Shown in pieces: positions 54,901-64,000 of a stretch of 64,000 bases of DNA (position 1 is the first letter of the stretch; each line of letters opens with the position of its first letter). A program made the position numbers and the translations under genes. The stretch is from Cavia porcellus (lineage: Eukaryota; Chordata; Mammalia; Rodentia; Caviidae): positions 36,233,501-36,297,500 of the forward strand of contig NW_026947507.1 of assembly GCF_034190915.1 (NCBI RefSeq), in the 5' to 3' direction. The notes below the pieces were generated by a model that ran no database searches, had not been told where the DNA came from, and was given only the letters and a program-made list of their open reading frames with translations.

Positions 54901-57900
54901 TAGATCCTCTTATCATCTTCTAGTCTTTGTATTGTTGCTGTTTGTTTCTTTGTTACTTTTAAGAAGTTTTTCATTTCATGCTCCCATATTACAAATCTGT
55001 TCTCCAGTTCAGATAATCTATCTTTAGTTTCTTTCAAGCTGTTATGCCAGTTTTTGATAGAGTTTTTAGTTTCCTGGTAAACTCTTTGAACCTGCTTCAT
55101 GTATTCTGTGTTTTCTCTATTTTCTCCATCAAACAATTCTCCCCTCTTTTTCTGTTCTTCCATTCCACCATCTGCTTTTTCTTGGGTGGTGCTTAACATT
55201 TCTCTAACTATTCTGCTTATGTCTTGCTTCAGGTCATTAATAACTTCATTCCTGAACTCTTCTATGAGGCTCTGGAGATACCACTTTATGTCTATTGGTG
55301 CCATGTCTGCTATTGCCTGTTTTTCAGGATTGGGGGCCGAGGAGCCTTTCTTGTTGCTCCCTCTTCCCATATTCTTTGTTTCTTATATAGGAGGCCCAGC
55401 TTCCTTCCCTGTCAGCCACAGTCTGATTGAATTGTGCTGGCTAGGTGTTCCCACCCACCGCAGCGCACCAGGGAGTTACGGACCGGGCAGCCTATGCGGG
55501 GCCCGCCCCTCCAGGTCAATCTACCTAAGACTTCACCACTAGGGTGCACCTCCAGGTGCTGGGACCTGGGTTGTGCTAGCCTATTGGGTCTCAGCCTGCA
55601 GCATCACATAGGCTAGGCACTGCTCACCAATCCCGCTTGAGAGGGGGATATGTGACTGAAGTCACTACAGTGCCCTGTTCTGGCAAGTCTGCCCGGTCCC
55701 AGAATGTCCTCTGTTGGAGCCTCCTAGACCGTGGAAGAGTCCCAGTTTCCCTAACTCACTGCAGGTCGATGCATGGCTCCCCGCCCGCCTGTCCAGCTCT
55801 CAACTCCATTTACCGATTCCTGTTCTCAGAGTTTTCGTGCATCTCTCCCTGCCGAGCCAATTCAGACGCAGCAGCGGCAGCAGAAAACCCAAATCGCGGC
55901 TTCCAATGGCGCGGGCTCCAGCTTCCATGCTGAGGCTTTACCTATTCCTGTTATAGCACCAGGATTGCATTCCCAGTTGGTTTCTCTCAGCCCAGTTCAT
56001 TCTTGGGTCAGCAGGGTATATCTCCTCTTGGTTAGGATTCCTCACTCTGCGCCATTCCTGGATTCTAAGCTGGGTCTCGCAGAGAGCCTGCGAGGTGCTG
56101 CTCTCTGTCCACCATGTTCTCCCGGAAGACCTAACCCTGCCCTTCTGCTCATCATGTACTCTGCTCTTCAGATCCTTTACAAACTCAGTAGCATCCCTGC
56201 CTGTGGCCTTGCCAGTTGCCTTAGAAATGCAGAGACTGGACTGGGAAGGAGATGTAGGTATCTTCTCATCCATGTGGCTCTTCCAGTTTTGAGAGGGATG
56301 CTGAGGACCTGTGAGCCTGAGGGGTGTAGGATCACATGGACTAGCAGAAGTCAGGCTGCACTCTGGTTCGTGGCCAGTTCCACCACACCCCAGCTCTTCT
56401 TCCTCCTGAGGGGCACAGCTATGGGGAGATATCAAAGACCTGGCCTAGATCCCCAATCTCCCAAATGAGTGGGCATTTATTTACTGGTATGATAAGTGGT
56501 ATGATTTTAGGGCTCCAGGAGGATCAAAACCCTCTACAGAGCTCAAGGACTCTTGTGGCTAAGAGAGTGTTTCTGGATTGCCCATATTTACTTAGGGGGT
56601 TAGAGTGGAAAATGCAGGAAATTGAACAGACCTTGGGAGTGGTTCAAGGGCTTTTCAAGCAACAAATTACATTAACAAGGAGAGGTATCTTAGGAGAAGA
56701 TCTCTATCTGCATTTCACTACAGGGGTGAAATGCCTGAGCTGCAGTCTTTATTTAGTTAGTTGGAGCCTGGTGTCCTCAACCATTATCTTATCTTGCCCC
56801 AGCCATGAATATGTGTTCAATTTCCAGTTTCAATGGCTCCCAACAGAGAGGCACACACAGGAAGTCCAGGCAGACCTGCCAGCTGGCAGCTGCCACTTTA
56901 TGTACCTCAGTTCGTGCAGTCATGGCTCACCTGCAGAGTTTGCAGGCTCTTTTGTTTGTTAGATGTCACCGCTCTAGGAAGGATGGGGATGCTGCTCCCT
57001 GACTCTTGTGCTGACCGGGCCTAGTTCTGAAGCTCAGGGCCAGGTTTCACCCTTCCTCTGGTGGCGACCAAGCCTGTGAGCGTCCTTGCCCTTCCTGCAG
57101 GAAAAGGCTGAGGAGGTGTATCGCTTGTACCAGCACTCGCCCCTGTCCTCCCACCCTGTGGTGGCCCTGTCGGAGCTCAGCACCCTGTGCGCCAACTCCT
57201 GCCCCGATGAGAGGACCTTCTATTTGGTATTGCTGCAGCTGCAGAAGGAGAAGCGGGTCACGGTCCTCGAGCAGAACGGGGAGAAGGTCAGAGCCCTGTT
57301 CATTCACTCCTTTCACATAGTGGTTTGATTGGGCCTCAGGGAGGGGCAGCAGTGACACATTCCTGTCCCACAGATTGTGAAGTTTGCCCGGGGGCCACAC
57401 GCCAAGGTGTCCCCTGTCAATGACGTGGATGTTGGGGTGTACCAGCTGATGCAGAGTGAGCAGCTCCTCTCACGCAAAGTGGAGTCCCTGTCCCAGGAGG
57501 CCGAGAGGTGGGTAGCTCCTCCCCAGCGGGCTGTCCGAGGAGCCTAACCCCAGAAACCGTGGGAAACACTGAGTATCACAGAGGAGCGGGACCTATGTGA
57601 ATGTGTCCCATTGATGACAGTTACTGACCTGTTACTGTGTCCTCCTGTGGCAGTGTCTGTCTAGCCAGCATTTGTTGAGCTGAGTCAGCTTAGGGACAGG
57701 AGACATAGCAGTGAGCGGGGCCCTCGGTGTCTTCTTAGGGATCTTCCCAAGGGACCACTGTTCTTCCCTGGGTGCCTGCATGGGATCTGTGGTGACAGCC
57801 ATAGATGTGTCTCTGAAAGGAGGACAGACAGACAGTAAATTGGGACTTGTTCACCCTCCTCCCAGCGAGAAGAGCACATGTCTGTCGCAAGGTGGCACGA

Positions 57901-60525
57901 TATGGCCAAGGTCATCGCAGTGGTTAGGGGTCGATTCCTTGCCCTGCCACGGGGAGGAGTGGGTTTGATCTTCAGATCCCAGATCACTTAGACTCAGTGT
58001 GGTTCCCAGGGCCTCTTTGGGACATCACCACTGTCCAGTGCACAGTCCCCTGCATCTGTCTGTTGTTTGACAGGTGTAAGGAGGAAGCCCGAAGGGCCTG
58101 CCGAGCAGGAAAGAAACAGCTGGTGAGCTCTCTTCTTCTGTAGCCATGTAGCAGTGTCCTGGGCTGGCAGGGAGGGGTGCCCAGCAGTTCTGAGTGGCCT
58201 TCTTGGATATCAGGAGCAGAGGCTACAGGTGGCCCAAAGTCCATAGCTTGTTTTGTTTTGTTTTATGTATTTATTTTTCTGTTTGAGACAGGATTTCACT
58301 ATGCAGTTCAGGCTGATCTTGAACTCACTATGTAGCCATGAACTTGCAGCAATCCTCCTGCCTCAGCCTCCCAAGTGCTGGGGTTATGGGCATGACCAGC
58401 ACACCCAGCTTGTTTTACTTTTTGAGACAGGATCTCACTATGTAGTCAAAGCTGTTCTTGAACTCACTATGTAGCCATGAACTTACATTGATCCTCTTGG
58501 CTCAGCTTCCCCAGTGCTGGGATTACAGGCCTATGGCACTATGCCTAGCAACAGATTATTTTATATATGAGAGAGAAGGCCTGGTGTGATCTTACCACCT
58601 GAGGGTCTGCCTTCCTCTTGCTTTGTGGCCAACTCTGGCTAGCCCTAACCTAAATCTCCATGCCCCCAGGCACTAAGGTCCCTCAAGGCCAAGCAGCGGA
58701 CAGAGAAGCGCATTGAGGCCCTGCACGCCAAGCTGGACACTGTTCAAGGCATCCTGGACCGCATCTATGCCTCCCAGACTGACCAGATGGTAGCCATTCC
58801 CCTCCCCTCGGGCTGACAGCTTACGTTGGCCTTGTGGCTGTGCTGTTGGGAAGGAACTCAGTTCTATCAGGGCATAGCTAGGCTACCTTTGTGTTTCCTC
58901 TGGGAGGTTTGGCCCCTGTGTGGGTGTGAATTTGGTGCCCAAAACTGCCCAAAGCAGGCTTTCAGGGTTTTAAGCATGATTGTTTAGATTTTGCTGGAAA
59001 TGTCCTTTGCACTGAGAACTGGGCCTTGTCTTTAGGTTTTCAATGCCTACCAGGCTGGGGTAGGAGCTCTGAAGCTGTCCATGAAGGACGTCACGGTGGA
59101 GAAGGCAGAGAGCCTGGTGGATCAGATCCAAGAGGTACAAGAAGGGGCTGGGGAGGGGCACATGCAAAAACAAGTCACAGAGGACAGCCGTGACTTCGTT
59201 GCAGTCCCCTTTCCCAGCCTTGACCTTGTGACTTTGAAGAGCCTTTCCCTGACTCTCAGAAGCCTTGTAACACTGTGTTCCTCTAAAGACCTTAGGGTGC
59301 TAGACCATCCTTCCTAGTTCAGGGCTTTGCACTTGTCTCTTCCAGCTGTGTGACACCCAGGATGAAGTTTCTCAGACTCTGGCTGGTGGCGTAACCAACG
59401 GTTTAGGTGAGTTGCCAGGGTGACACTTTCTTCTTCCCTTTCTTTCTAAGAGGTCTTGCTTCCTTGTGCTGTGACAGGTCTGCTCATGGACTTCCCTGAT
59501 GTGGGAGGCCCCTACATGGGGGTCACTCACAGGAGTGGCTGGAGGGAACTGCCATTCCTGCCTAGATCTACCGTCCCAATGGTCCTCTCTGCTTCAGCGA
59601 CCCTTCCTTGCAAGGCTCAGCTGGCAGGTCCTTCTAGGATAGTGATGGCGAACCTTTTACTAGAAACAGGTGCCCCAACTGCTATCCAAAACCCACTTGA
59701 TTATCACAGAATGCCAATACTGCAGTTAAACCTGAACACTGAGGTTCTAGTTTAGAAACAACAACTCATGATGTTATCACAGAGGGGCCCATATGTGCAC
59801 ATTGCAGTGTGTGTGCCATAGGTCCCCTGTCATGGTCCTAGTGCAAAAGGAATCAGGGCCAGTTCAGTGGTGTCAGCAGAATTTTTGTCTCCCTGATAAT
59901 CTAGGTCTGCTTATGGAAAAAGATCTGCTTGAAGGTCCCCTTCGCTTCCTCACTTGTGACTCTTTAACCTGCAAGGAGGCCTGGGCATTTTTGTAAAGCT
60001 GAGCTGGGTTTCAGAAAATCCTAAAACTAGAACCTTAGTTTGGTATTCATTGATGCATTTCCTCCATAAAGCTAATATGTTCTTGTTGTTTCTTCTTCCC
60101 AGAGTTTGACAGTGAGGAACTGGAGAAGGAGTTGGACATCCTCCTTCAGGACACCACCAAAGAACCTTTGGAACTGCCTGATAGACCCCAGTCTTACACC
60201 AACAGTGTGCCTAGGATCTCTGATGCTGAACTTGAAGCTGAACTTGAGAAACTGTCCTTATCAGAGCCAGGTACGGGCTGTTTTCTAGGGTTGCTGCTGG
60301 GCCTGGGACCCTCTGACTGACAGAGAAGCCAAGTACAGAATGGATGGATTGCAGCCCAAGGCTCTACAAGGAATGGGTGGGGATATTATATTAAAACTCA
60401 GTCCCTTATACATTGGGATGCTTCCATCATGAAGATCTTCCTACTGCAGTGCTATCCTTTCTTTCCTTGCAGATTTGGTCCCGAGCAGTAAATCTCCAAA
60501 AAGGCTATTGGAACCAACTCTCTAA
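42616..60525 (+). CDS. CHMP7: CHMP7, ESCRT-III-related protein (ten coding exons)
   Basis: CHMP7 nucleates ESCRT-III polymers at the re-forming nuclear envelope with the inner-membrane protein LEM2 and recruits CHMP4 for sealing. Coding exons: 42616-42914, 44753-44924, 57101-57286, 57374-57507, 58074-58122, 58670-58789, 59036-59134, 59346-59406, 60103-60270, 60473-60525. All joins keep frame and use GT/AG. The predicted protein has 446 residues; the human protein, as I recall it, has 453. The amino half (about 1-230) holds the winged-helix-like region with the membrane-contacting [15 protein letters not shown] stretch. The rest is the charged Snf7-type helical core ([20 protein letters not shown]) and a carboxy MIM-like [15 protein letters not shown]. 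The gene is intact except that the stop comes a few residues early. Confidence 0.97.
44095..44270 (+). mobile_element. MIR SINE
   Basis: ATTCTGGACAAGTTATATGT, GATGGTGGTGATAATTGTAT and ATTGTGAGAATTTGAAG keep the MIR order. Confidence 0.55.
44470..44660 (+). mobile_element. MIR SINE
   Basis: CTGGATCCTGGCTTCTACCC, GGGTTTCCTCACTGGTTACC and GAGTGGTTATGAGGTTGAAC fit a diverged MIR. Confidence 0.5.
44753..44924 (+). CDS. CHMP7: CHMP7 exon 2
   Basis: The acceptor is CTACAG at 44752 and the donor GTGAGT at 44925. It contains [18 protein letters not shown] and the hydrophobic [10 protein letters not shown] stretch of the amino-terminal membrane-binding region. Confidence 0.97.
46434..46438. repeat. 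P2 target-site duplication, left
   Basis: GTTTC precedes the P2 left LTR and recurs at 51490-51494 after the right LTR. Confidence 0.75.
46439..46741 (-). mobile_element. Provirus P2 3' LTR
   Basis: 303 bases, TG...CA. A reversed polyadenylation signal (CTTTTATTTTAAGG) lies near 46482-46497. Clearly paired with 51181-51489, but much more diverged than the P1 LTR pair. Confidence 0.88.
46742..47950 (-). other. P2 internal 3' part, no intact gene
   Basis: Matches P1 25063-26050. The frame 47424-47212 (minus) is strongly hydrophobic near its start ([18 protein letters not shown]) and could be an envelope leader, but it is short and ends early. Confidence 0.45.
47960..48200 (-). pseudogene. P2 reverse-transcriptase amino-end remnant
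   Basis: Reading the minus strand gives [16 protein letters not shown] followed by a DFRIIN-like stretch, the conserved fingers region of retroviral reverse transcriptase. The catalytic YxDD part and everything downstream are absent, so pol was deleted. P1 lacks even this block. Confidence 0.7.
48330..48710 (-). pseudogene. P2 gag nucleocapsid and protease remnant
   Basis: The minus strand encodes a zinc knuckle [15 protein letters not shown], a CCHC pattern whose last Cys has become Tyr. It is followed by a second Cys-rich segment and a protease-like [18 protein letters not shown], where the active-site DTGA has become DIEA. Both key motifs are therefore broken. Confidence 0.7.
48820..49470 (-). 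pseudogene. P2 env-like tail misplaced between capsid and nucleocapsid
   Basis: The nucleotide sequence at 48850-49250 aligns by eye with the env region of the other ERV (20980-22600), including the segment just before the membrane anchor (ACCTTATCCTTATCCTCCTT) and GATCTGGTGGATCCT. It has many stops. Its position before nucleocapsid is not the normal retroviral order. Confidence 0.5.
49656..49763 (-). mobile_element. ID SINE inside P2
   Basis: A reversed ID flanked by AGTCATACGAACTTTA / AGTCATATGAACTTTA. Postdates P2. Confidence 0.92.
49990..50880 (-). pseudogene. P2 gag front, degraded
   Basis: A proline-rich stretch read from 50510 to 50310 (minus) resembles a gag linker, and CTAATTTATGGTTAGCTCAG matches the start of the P1 capsid region. 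I cannot trace a continuous gag frame. Confidence 0.4.
51018..51027 (-). promoter_or_regulatory. P2 leader splice donor
   Basis: The minus strand reads CAGGTGAGCT, shared in position with P1. Confidence 0.55.
51160..51177 (-). promoter_or_regulatory. P2 primer-binding site, tRNA-His type
   Basis: The plus strand reads ATCCGAGTCACAGCACTA, matching the histidine tRNA 3' end except for two bases. It lies three bases from the 5' LTR. Confidence 0.85.
51181..51489 (-). mobile_element. Provirus P2 5' LTR
   Basis: 309 bases. It begins TGAAAGAGTTTTTGGC on the plus strand, and its terminal CA has decayed to TG. Confidence 0.87.
51985..52068 (-). mobile_element. ID SINE, diverged
   Basis: TTTGGTACTGAGGATCAAGG, GCTTGCCAGGTAGGTGTTCA and GCTGAGCTAAATCCTCAGC. 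Confidence 0.7.
52735..52812 (-). mobile_element. Old ID-like SINE
   Basis: TTTATTGATGCTGGGGTTGA and ACACTGAACTAACCATTCCC loosely fit a reversed ID. Confidence 0.35.
52984..56130 (-). mobile_element. Full-length HAL1-like element with target duplication
   Basis: Bounded by the 13-base duplicate CTAACCCTGCCCT (52971-52983 and 56131-56143). On the minus strand it starts GTCTTCCGGGAGAACATGG, has a 760-base 5' UTR, a single broken ORF1 (55370-54357), about 1.35 kb of non-coding 3' region, an AATAAA and a poly(A) tail. There is no ORF2 sequence. It lies antisense in CHMP7 intron 2. Confidence 0.88.
54357..55370 (-). pseudogene. HAL1 ORF1 (L1-type RNA-binding protein), broken
   Basis: Starts [17 protein letters not shown] at 55370, then a coiled-coil region ([16 protein letters not shown]). 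A TAA stop at 54873-54875 follows NLRIKNIK. The same frame continues after it with the RRM part ([17 protein letters not shown]) to 54549. A further frameshift precedes the VAERPQ end at 54357. About 338 codons originally. L1 ORF1p-type RNA chaperone family. Confidence 0.82.
56144..57100. other. CHMP7: CHMP7 intron 2, unique-looking 3' part
   Basis: No repeat family recognised. The last bases form a good acceptor (CTTCCTGCAG). Confidence 0.5.
57101..57286 (+). CDS. CHMP7: CHMP7 exon 3
   Basis: 62 codons, [18 protein letters not shown] to EQNGEK, completing the winged-helix-like region. It follows the 12.2-kb repeat-filled intron 2. Confidence 0.97.
57374..57507 (+). CDS. CHMP7: CHMP7 exon 4
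   Basis: Begins [17 protein letters not shown] and enters the Snf7-type core ([17 protein letters not shown]). Intron 3 is only 87 bases. Confidence 0.97.
58074..58122 (+). CDS. CHMP7: CHMP7 exon 5
   Basis: A 49-base micro-exon encoding [16 protein letters not shown], part of the basic first core helices. Confidence 0.95.
58250..58410 (-). mobile_element. B1 SINE
   Basis: TTTGAGACAGGATTTCACTA, TCCTCCTGCCTCAGCCTCCC and CCAGCACACCCAGC, in CHMP7 intron 5. Confidence 0.88.
58411..58555 (-). mobile_element. B1 SINE
   Basis: A second B1 directly adjoining the first in the same orientation (TTTGAGACAGGATCTCACTA, AGTGCTGGGATTACAGGCCT). Confidence 0.88.
58670..58789 (+). CDS. CHMP7: CHMP7 exon 6
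   Basis: 40 codons, [18 protein letters not shown] to SQTDQM, in the helical hairpin of the ESCRT-III fold. Confidence 0.97.
59036..59134 (+). CDS. CHMP7: CHMP7 exon 7
   Basis: 33 codons, [18 protein letters not shown] to DQIQE. Donor GTACAA. Confidence 0.97.
59346..59406 (+). CDS. CHMP7: CHMP7 exon 8
   Basis: [20 protein letters not shown] and one base of the next codon. Donor GTGAGT. Confidence 0.96.
59639..59836 (+). mobile_element. hAT-like non-autonomous DNA transposon, shortened
   Basis: TAGTGATGGCGAACCTTTTA at the left, ATCCAAAACCCACTTGATTA inside and GTGCCATAGGTCCCCTGTCA at the right. Related to 39232-39526. In CHMP7 intron 8. Confidence 0.55.
60103..60270 (+). CDS. CHMP7: CHMP7 exon 9
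   Basis: [17 protein letters not shown] through the MIM-like helix to LSLSEP. The linker [17 protein letters not shown] is a few residues shorter than the human linker as I recall it. Confidence 0.95.
60473..60525 (+). CDS. CHMP7: CHMP7 exon 10, coding part
   Basis: [17 protein letters not shown] then TAA. The expected last residues (Lys-Pro-Leu) can be read just beyond in a shifted frame, so an extra dinucleotide in a CTCTCT-like run has moved the stop forward. Confidence 0.9.
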
Positions 60526-61890
60526 AGCCATTGTAGGACCCTCAAGTGAAGGACCCTCACATAACAGACCAGCCTCACGTGTGTACATAGTTATTTAAAT
60601 GAGAACCTGTCAGAATTGGAAGAGGAGGAAAAAGAAGCACTCTGGTATATCTGGATGCTGCCACTCTGCAGGACAGATAGAAGCTCTGGAAGCAGTGTTC
60701 CAAAAGCTTGCTCCTGGCGGGTGTCATAGACCTCCCTTCTCATCCTGATAGTGCCACAGTTTGTACAATGCTGTGTGTGACCTGTTGTCTCTCATAGCCT
60801 GCTATTCTTGCCAACGGCTCAGTTAGGTTTCTCTTCACCCAGCAGCTTCATTCCAGCCAATGAAGGTGAAAAATTTGCAGCTTTGCCAAATCAAAGTCAG
60901 TCTTCTCCCACAGCCCCTCCATTTTTTTCCAGAGGGATTTATTCTATCTGTAATGTCCATTAACAACTTCCTGTCCAATTCCATTTTCATTGATAATGAG
61001 AAGAATAAGAATCAAATACTTAAAAGTTAAATTCGAAGAGACTTAACAGCTGCTACTTCATGGAGAAACAGTGTGCAAGATTTTTCTCAGCGTGCAATGT
61101 CACATTCTCCAGACGTGAGGAAAGGATGTCAACCCTCAGTGGCCAGGGTCATATAGCTGGGAGGGGGACTTGTGTGGTCAGCGGATGCAGCTCTTCCATC
61201 TTAATGCAGAAGATCTACTGATGGTGGAAAGAGTCAGTCATTCTTGAGCTTTGGAACTTGAGTGGGGAGAGGCCCAGGTGACTACAGGGCCCCAAGGTAT
61301 CCACACCCCATGATCTTTTTTTTTTCATAGCGGCAAAGCTTTTACCTTGCCCCCTCATGCAATTATATATGTAAATGCTTGTTACTGAAGATGCCACACA
61401 ATATCACTCCTTCCTCCCCTTTGAGAACCTGACCCACACCAACAGAGCCCCCATTCGAGTTGGAAAATCATTTCCTGTGTAGTCCACTGCTCAGGATGGG
61501 GGACCTGAGCCTAGATGTGCAATAGGAGCAGGTGATTGTGGCTTTGCCAGATTCACTGCATGTTTCCTGGGTCCTGCTGTAACCTCGCCCTGCCTCCTGT
61601 GGTCGCATCTTCCTACTTCCTTTGATGGAGGAGAAGAGGGCAGGCAGGTGTGAGTGCTCCAGCAAAAAGAAGCAGTGACAACCACACGGCCAGGCCGCTG
61701 CCCAGGTTGAAGGATTCTGCCCTGCTCCTCATGATTTGCAGAGCAGAGCGGGGTACTTGGCTCTGGGCTGGAAGTACAACTCCACTCAACAAACTTCTTT
61801 CCCACTAAACTTTGGTAAATGGAAACAAGGGTGAAGAAAATATTTTTTTTTTCTTTTTTAACTGGTAAATAATTAAAAGAGAAAACCCTT
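60526..61890 (+). other. CHMP7: CHMP7 3' UTR (approximate)
   Basis: Non-coding sequence after the stop without splice-like structure. An ATTAAA at 61872-61877 is the best polyadenylation signal I can see; no AATAAA is nearby. The end is approximate. Confidence 0.5.
61872..61877 (+). terminator. CHMP7: Candidate polyadenylation signal ATTAAA
   Basis: The common variant hexamer, followed within about 40 bases by a T/G-rich stretch (GTGTTGTCTTTTC). Confidence 0.45.
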
Positions 61891-62419
61891 GTGTTGTCTT
61901 TTCTTTCTGTTTTTTTGTTTTTTGTTTTTTTTTTCTGCTTCCCCTGGCCACCTGTGTATCCGCATTTTGGTTCTAACATCATAGTGTGAGCCCTGTGCTG
62001 GGCAAAAAATGCTTCCCTGCTTTGGATATATATCCACCATGCCCTGGGAGCAGCAGGCTTTGAGGCTGAGTGCAAGGAGCAGGCTAGATTGGCCACAGTG
62101 CCAGGTAAGTCAGCAGCTGAGCCAGCTGGGGAAAGTATTGGGAGCACCAGCCCAGGACACTGAGAAACCGAGGCCTGGAAGGGACCTGAAAGTCAACCTG
62201 ATGGGTACAGGAGGTGGGATGATGCCAAGATGTGTAGTGATAAACTCCCCTGAAAGGAAGTGCCCAAACATGAGAAGCCTCTTCACGTGTTTTCAAATTG
62301 CGTTTTGAAACGTTATATTCAATATTTTGCAAACAAGACGAAGGCGCTAAAGTTGATACATCTTCTTGGGATCTTTGTGTACTGCTGGCTCGCTTCTTCA
62401 TTGTCAACCAAGTGGTGTT
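61891..62419. other. CHMP7 downstream flank
   Basis: Contains T-rich runs at 61905-61935. Frames in it overlap on opposite strands and lack family features. Confidence 0.45.
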
Positions 62420-64000
62420 CTATTCACCTGGGCCTGGACACCCACCATGTGGTGATGAAACCACCTCCAACATCTTCATGGGCTTAGACTGCGTCTCTAA
62501 AGTGTTGTGGGGAACCACCTCCACAATATTCTCAGCAGGGTGACTGGGCAGTCAGCCTGTCAGAGTGAAAATATCTCTGTTTCATGGCATGTGGCTGTCC
62601 ATCCACCCTATTGTTGGGAAACCACCCCCAGCAACTTCATGAAGTATCACTGAACATTGATACTGTGTTGGGAAACCACCTCTACCATCATTTGGTGTAG
62701 ATGGATATGTGGCTGGGAAACCAGTCTACATCTTATGGGATGTGAATGGAATTCTAACATGTGGTTGGGAAATCACCTCCAGCAGCATCATGGGGCATGA
62801 CTGGACAGTCACATGGCTGGAAAACCATCTCCAGAATCTTTATGGGGTGTGACTGAAACCTTCAGGCTGTGGTTGGAAAACCACCTCCAGCATCTTCACA
62901 ATGGGGCAGAACCTTTACACCGTGGTTGAGAAACTTAACTCCAGCATCTTAATCAGGTGTAGCTGAATATTCACATTGTGGTTAGGAAAGAAACTCTGGT
63001 GTGATCACCTCCAGGGTCATCCTGGGGGTATGGTTGAACATGTAGATTATGGTTAGGAAAGCATCTTTCACATCTTGGGCTGTAGCTTCATACTCACACT
63101 ATGGTTGAGAACCACTTCAAGGATCTTCATGGGCTGTGAGTGAACTTTCACACTGTGTTTGGGAAAGAACCTCCAGCATCATCAAGGGATGAGGCCGGAC
63201 CTTGAAACTGCAGTTGTGAAAGCTTCAGTAGCATTGTGGTGGGGGGGAACTTTCTGTGGTTGGAAAAACACCTCTTCATGGGATGTGGTTGAACCTCCAC
63301 ACTGGTTCAGAGAGCACCTCTAGCATCTTCATGGATTGTGGCTGAATATTCACACTGGTTGCAAAAGGACCAGAATCTTCATGGGCGCTGGTTAAAAGTT
63401 CACTGAGGTTGGGAAAGCACCTGCAGCACTGTAATAGGGTGTGGCTGAACCTTCACTCTGTGGTTTGGTGAGGACCTCCAGCAGCGTCGTGGCTTGTGAT
63501 GGCCAAACCTTCACCCCATGGTTGTGAAGCCACCTCCAGAATCTTCAAGGGTTGTGGTCTTAAGGACCATGGCTGAATAGTCATACTATGGTTGGGAAAC
63601 CAACTCCATGATTTTCATGGGCTGTGTGGCTGGACATTACACTGCCTTTGGGAAACCACCTCCAGGATCATCATGGAATGTGACTGAACTTTCATACTGT
63701 GTTTAGGAAAGCACGTCAACTGTTTTTAAGGATTATAGCTGGACTTCCATATTGTGGTTGGAAAACAAGTTGAGAATATTCTTAGGCTATTCCTAAACCT
63801 TACTGGTTGGGACGCCATCTCTAGTAACTCCATAAGATGTGGATGAACTTTTACTTTGTGGTTGAGAAATGGCAGCTTCATATCATGTGACTGGACCTAG
63901 ATGATGTGGTTGGGAAAGCACTTCTAGCATAACAATGGGGTATGGCTGGACCTCCACACTGTGACTGAAACAGCACTTCCAGGATCCTCATGGGTTTCTA
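62420..64000 (+). repeat. Degenerate minisatellite, about 55-60-bp units
   Basis: Roughly 27-28 diverged copies of a unit of the form TGGTTGGGAAACCACC, TCCAGCATCTTCATGGG, TGTGGCTGAACCTTCACAC. The array reaches the window edge and continues beyond. There is no long open frame across it. Confidence 0.9.

Larger units (their letters stand above)
44925..57100 (+). other. CHMP7: CHMP7 intron 2
   Basis: 12.2 kb, far longer than the other introns (87-1838 bases). About two thirds is provirus P2, a HAL1-like element and ID SINEs. The rest (44925-46433, 51495-52970, 56144-57100) looks unique, with no exon-like signals I can support. Confidence 0.9.

Noticed and set aside
55773..56468. 231-codon plus-strand frame
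   Set aside because: It runs across the HAL1 5' UTR and the target duplicate into the intron, antisense to the element. GC-rich L1 5' UTRs often carry such chance frames.
62009..62543. Frames downstream of CHMP7 as a possible next gene
   Set aside because: No splice structure or family motif. Frames overlap on both strands and end at the minisatellite.
62420..64000. Array considered as a CRISPR-like or coding repeat
   Set aside because: The units are contiguous without spacers, strongly diverged, and the host is a mammal. No open frame spans the array.

Overview
The window is mammalian nuclear DNA, almost certainly from a rodent. B1-type (7SL-derived) SINEs and young tRNA-like ID SINEs are scattered throughout. 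The only protein-coding gene I can support is the ESCRT-III gene CHMP7, spread over ten coding exons with canonical GT/AG splice sites. The ID consensus (a Pol III box-A/box-B head ending in TGGTACCGATAAAAAG plus an A-rich tail) is not the mouse/rat form. I would guess a non-murid rodent, possibly a hystricomorph, with low confidence.

Positions 1-9.5 kb hold copies of one L1-related family. They include half-L1 (HAL1-like) elements that carry ORF1 and a long 3' region but no ORF2, and one broken L1 with ORF1 tail, ORF2 and 3' UTR. From 9.5 to 20.2 kb there are old minus-strand L1 fragments cut up by MaLR-like LTRs, B1 and ID SINEs, and pyrimidine-rich simple repeats. From 20.2 to about 34 kb lies a nested stack: a minus-strand gammaretrovirus-like ERV (env transmembrane part at 20.9-21.3 kb, gag at 31-32.6 kb) is split by two HAL1-like insertions. 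The second HAL1 is itself split by provirus P1 (24699-29912), which has near-identical LTRs, a 5-bp target duplication and a tRNA-His-type primer site. From 34 to 42 kb is intergenic DNA with a pile-up of ID SINEs, ancient L1, L2 and MIR pieces and a hAT-like element.

CHMP7 starts in a CpG-rich promoter around 42.3-43.1 kb. It runs on the plus strand to a stop at 60523-60525, and a candidate polyadenylation signal lies near 61.87 kb. Intron 2 (12.2 kb) is swollen by a second provirus of the P1 family (P2, 46439-51489) and a full-length HAL1-like element with a 13-bp target duplication (52984-56130), both antisense to the gene. From about 62.42 kb to the window edge a degenerate minisatellite of about 55-60 bp units takes over.

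The most notable points are: the L1/HAL1 pairing, in which both share a modular 3' UTR; the P1/P2 family of internally deleted His-primed ERVs, in which an env-like fragment appears to sit between capsid and nucleocapsid; a tandem cluster of YY1-like and E-box motifs inside P1; an overlapping upstream ORF at CHMP7; and a CHMP7 stop codon that removes the usual last residues.
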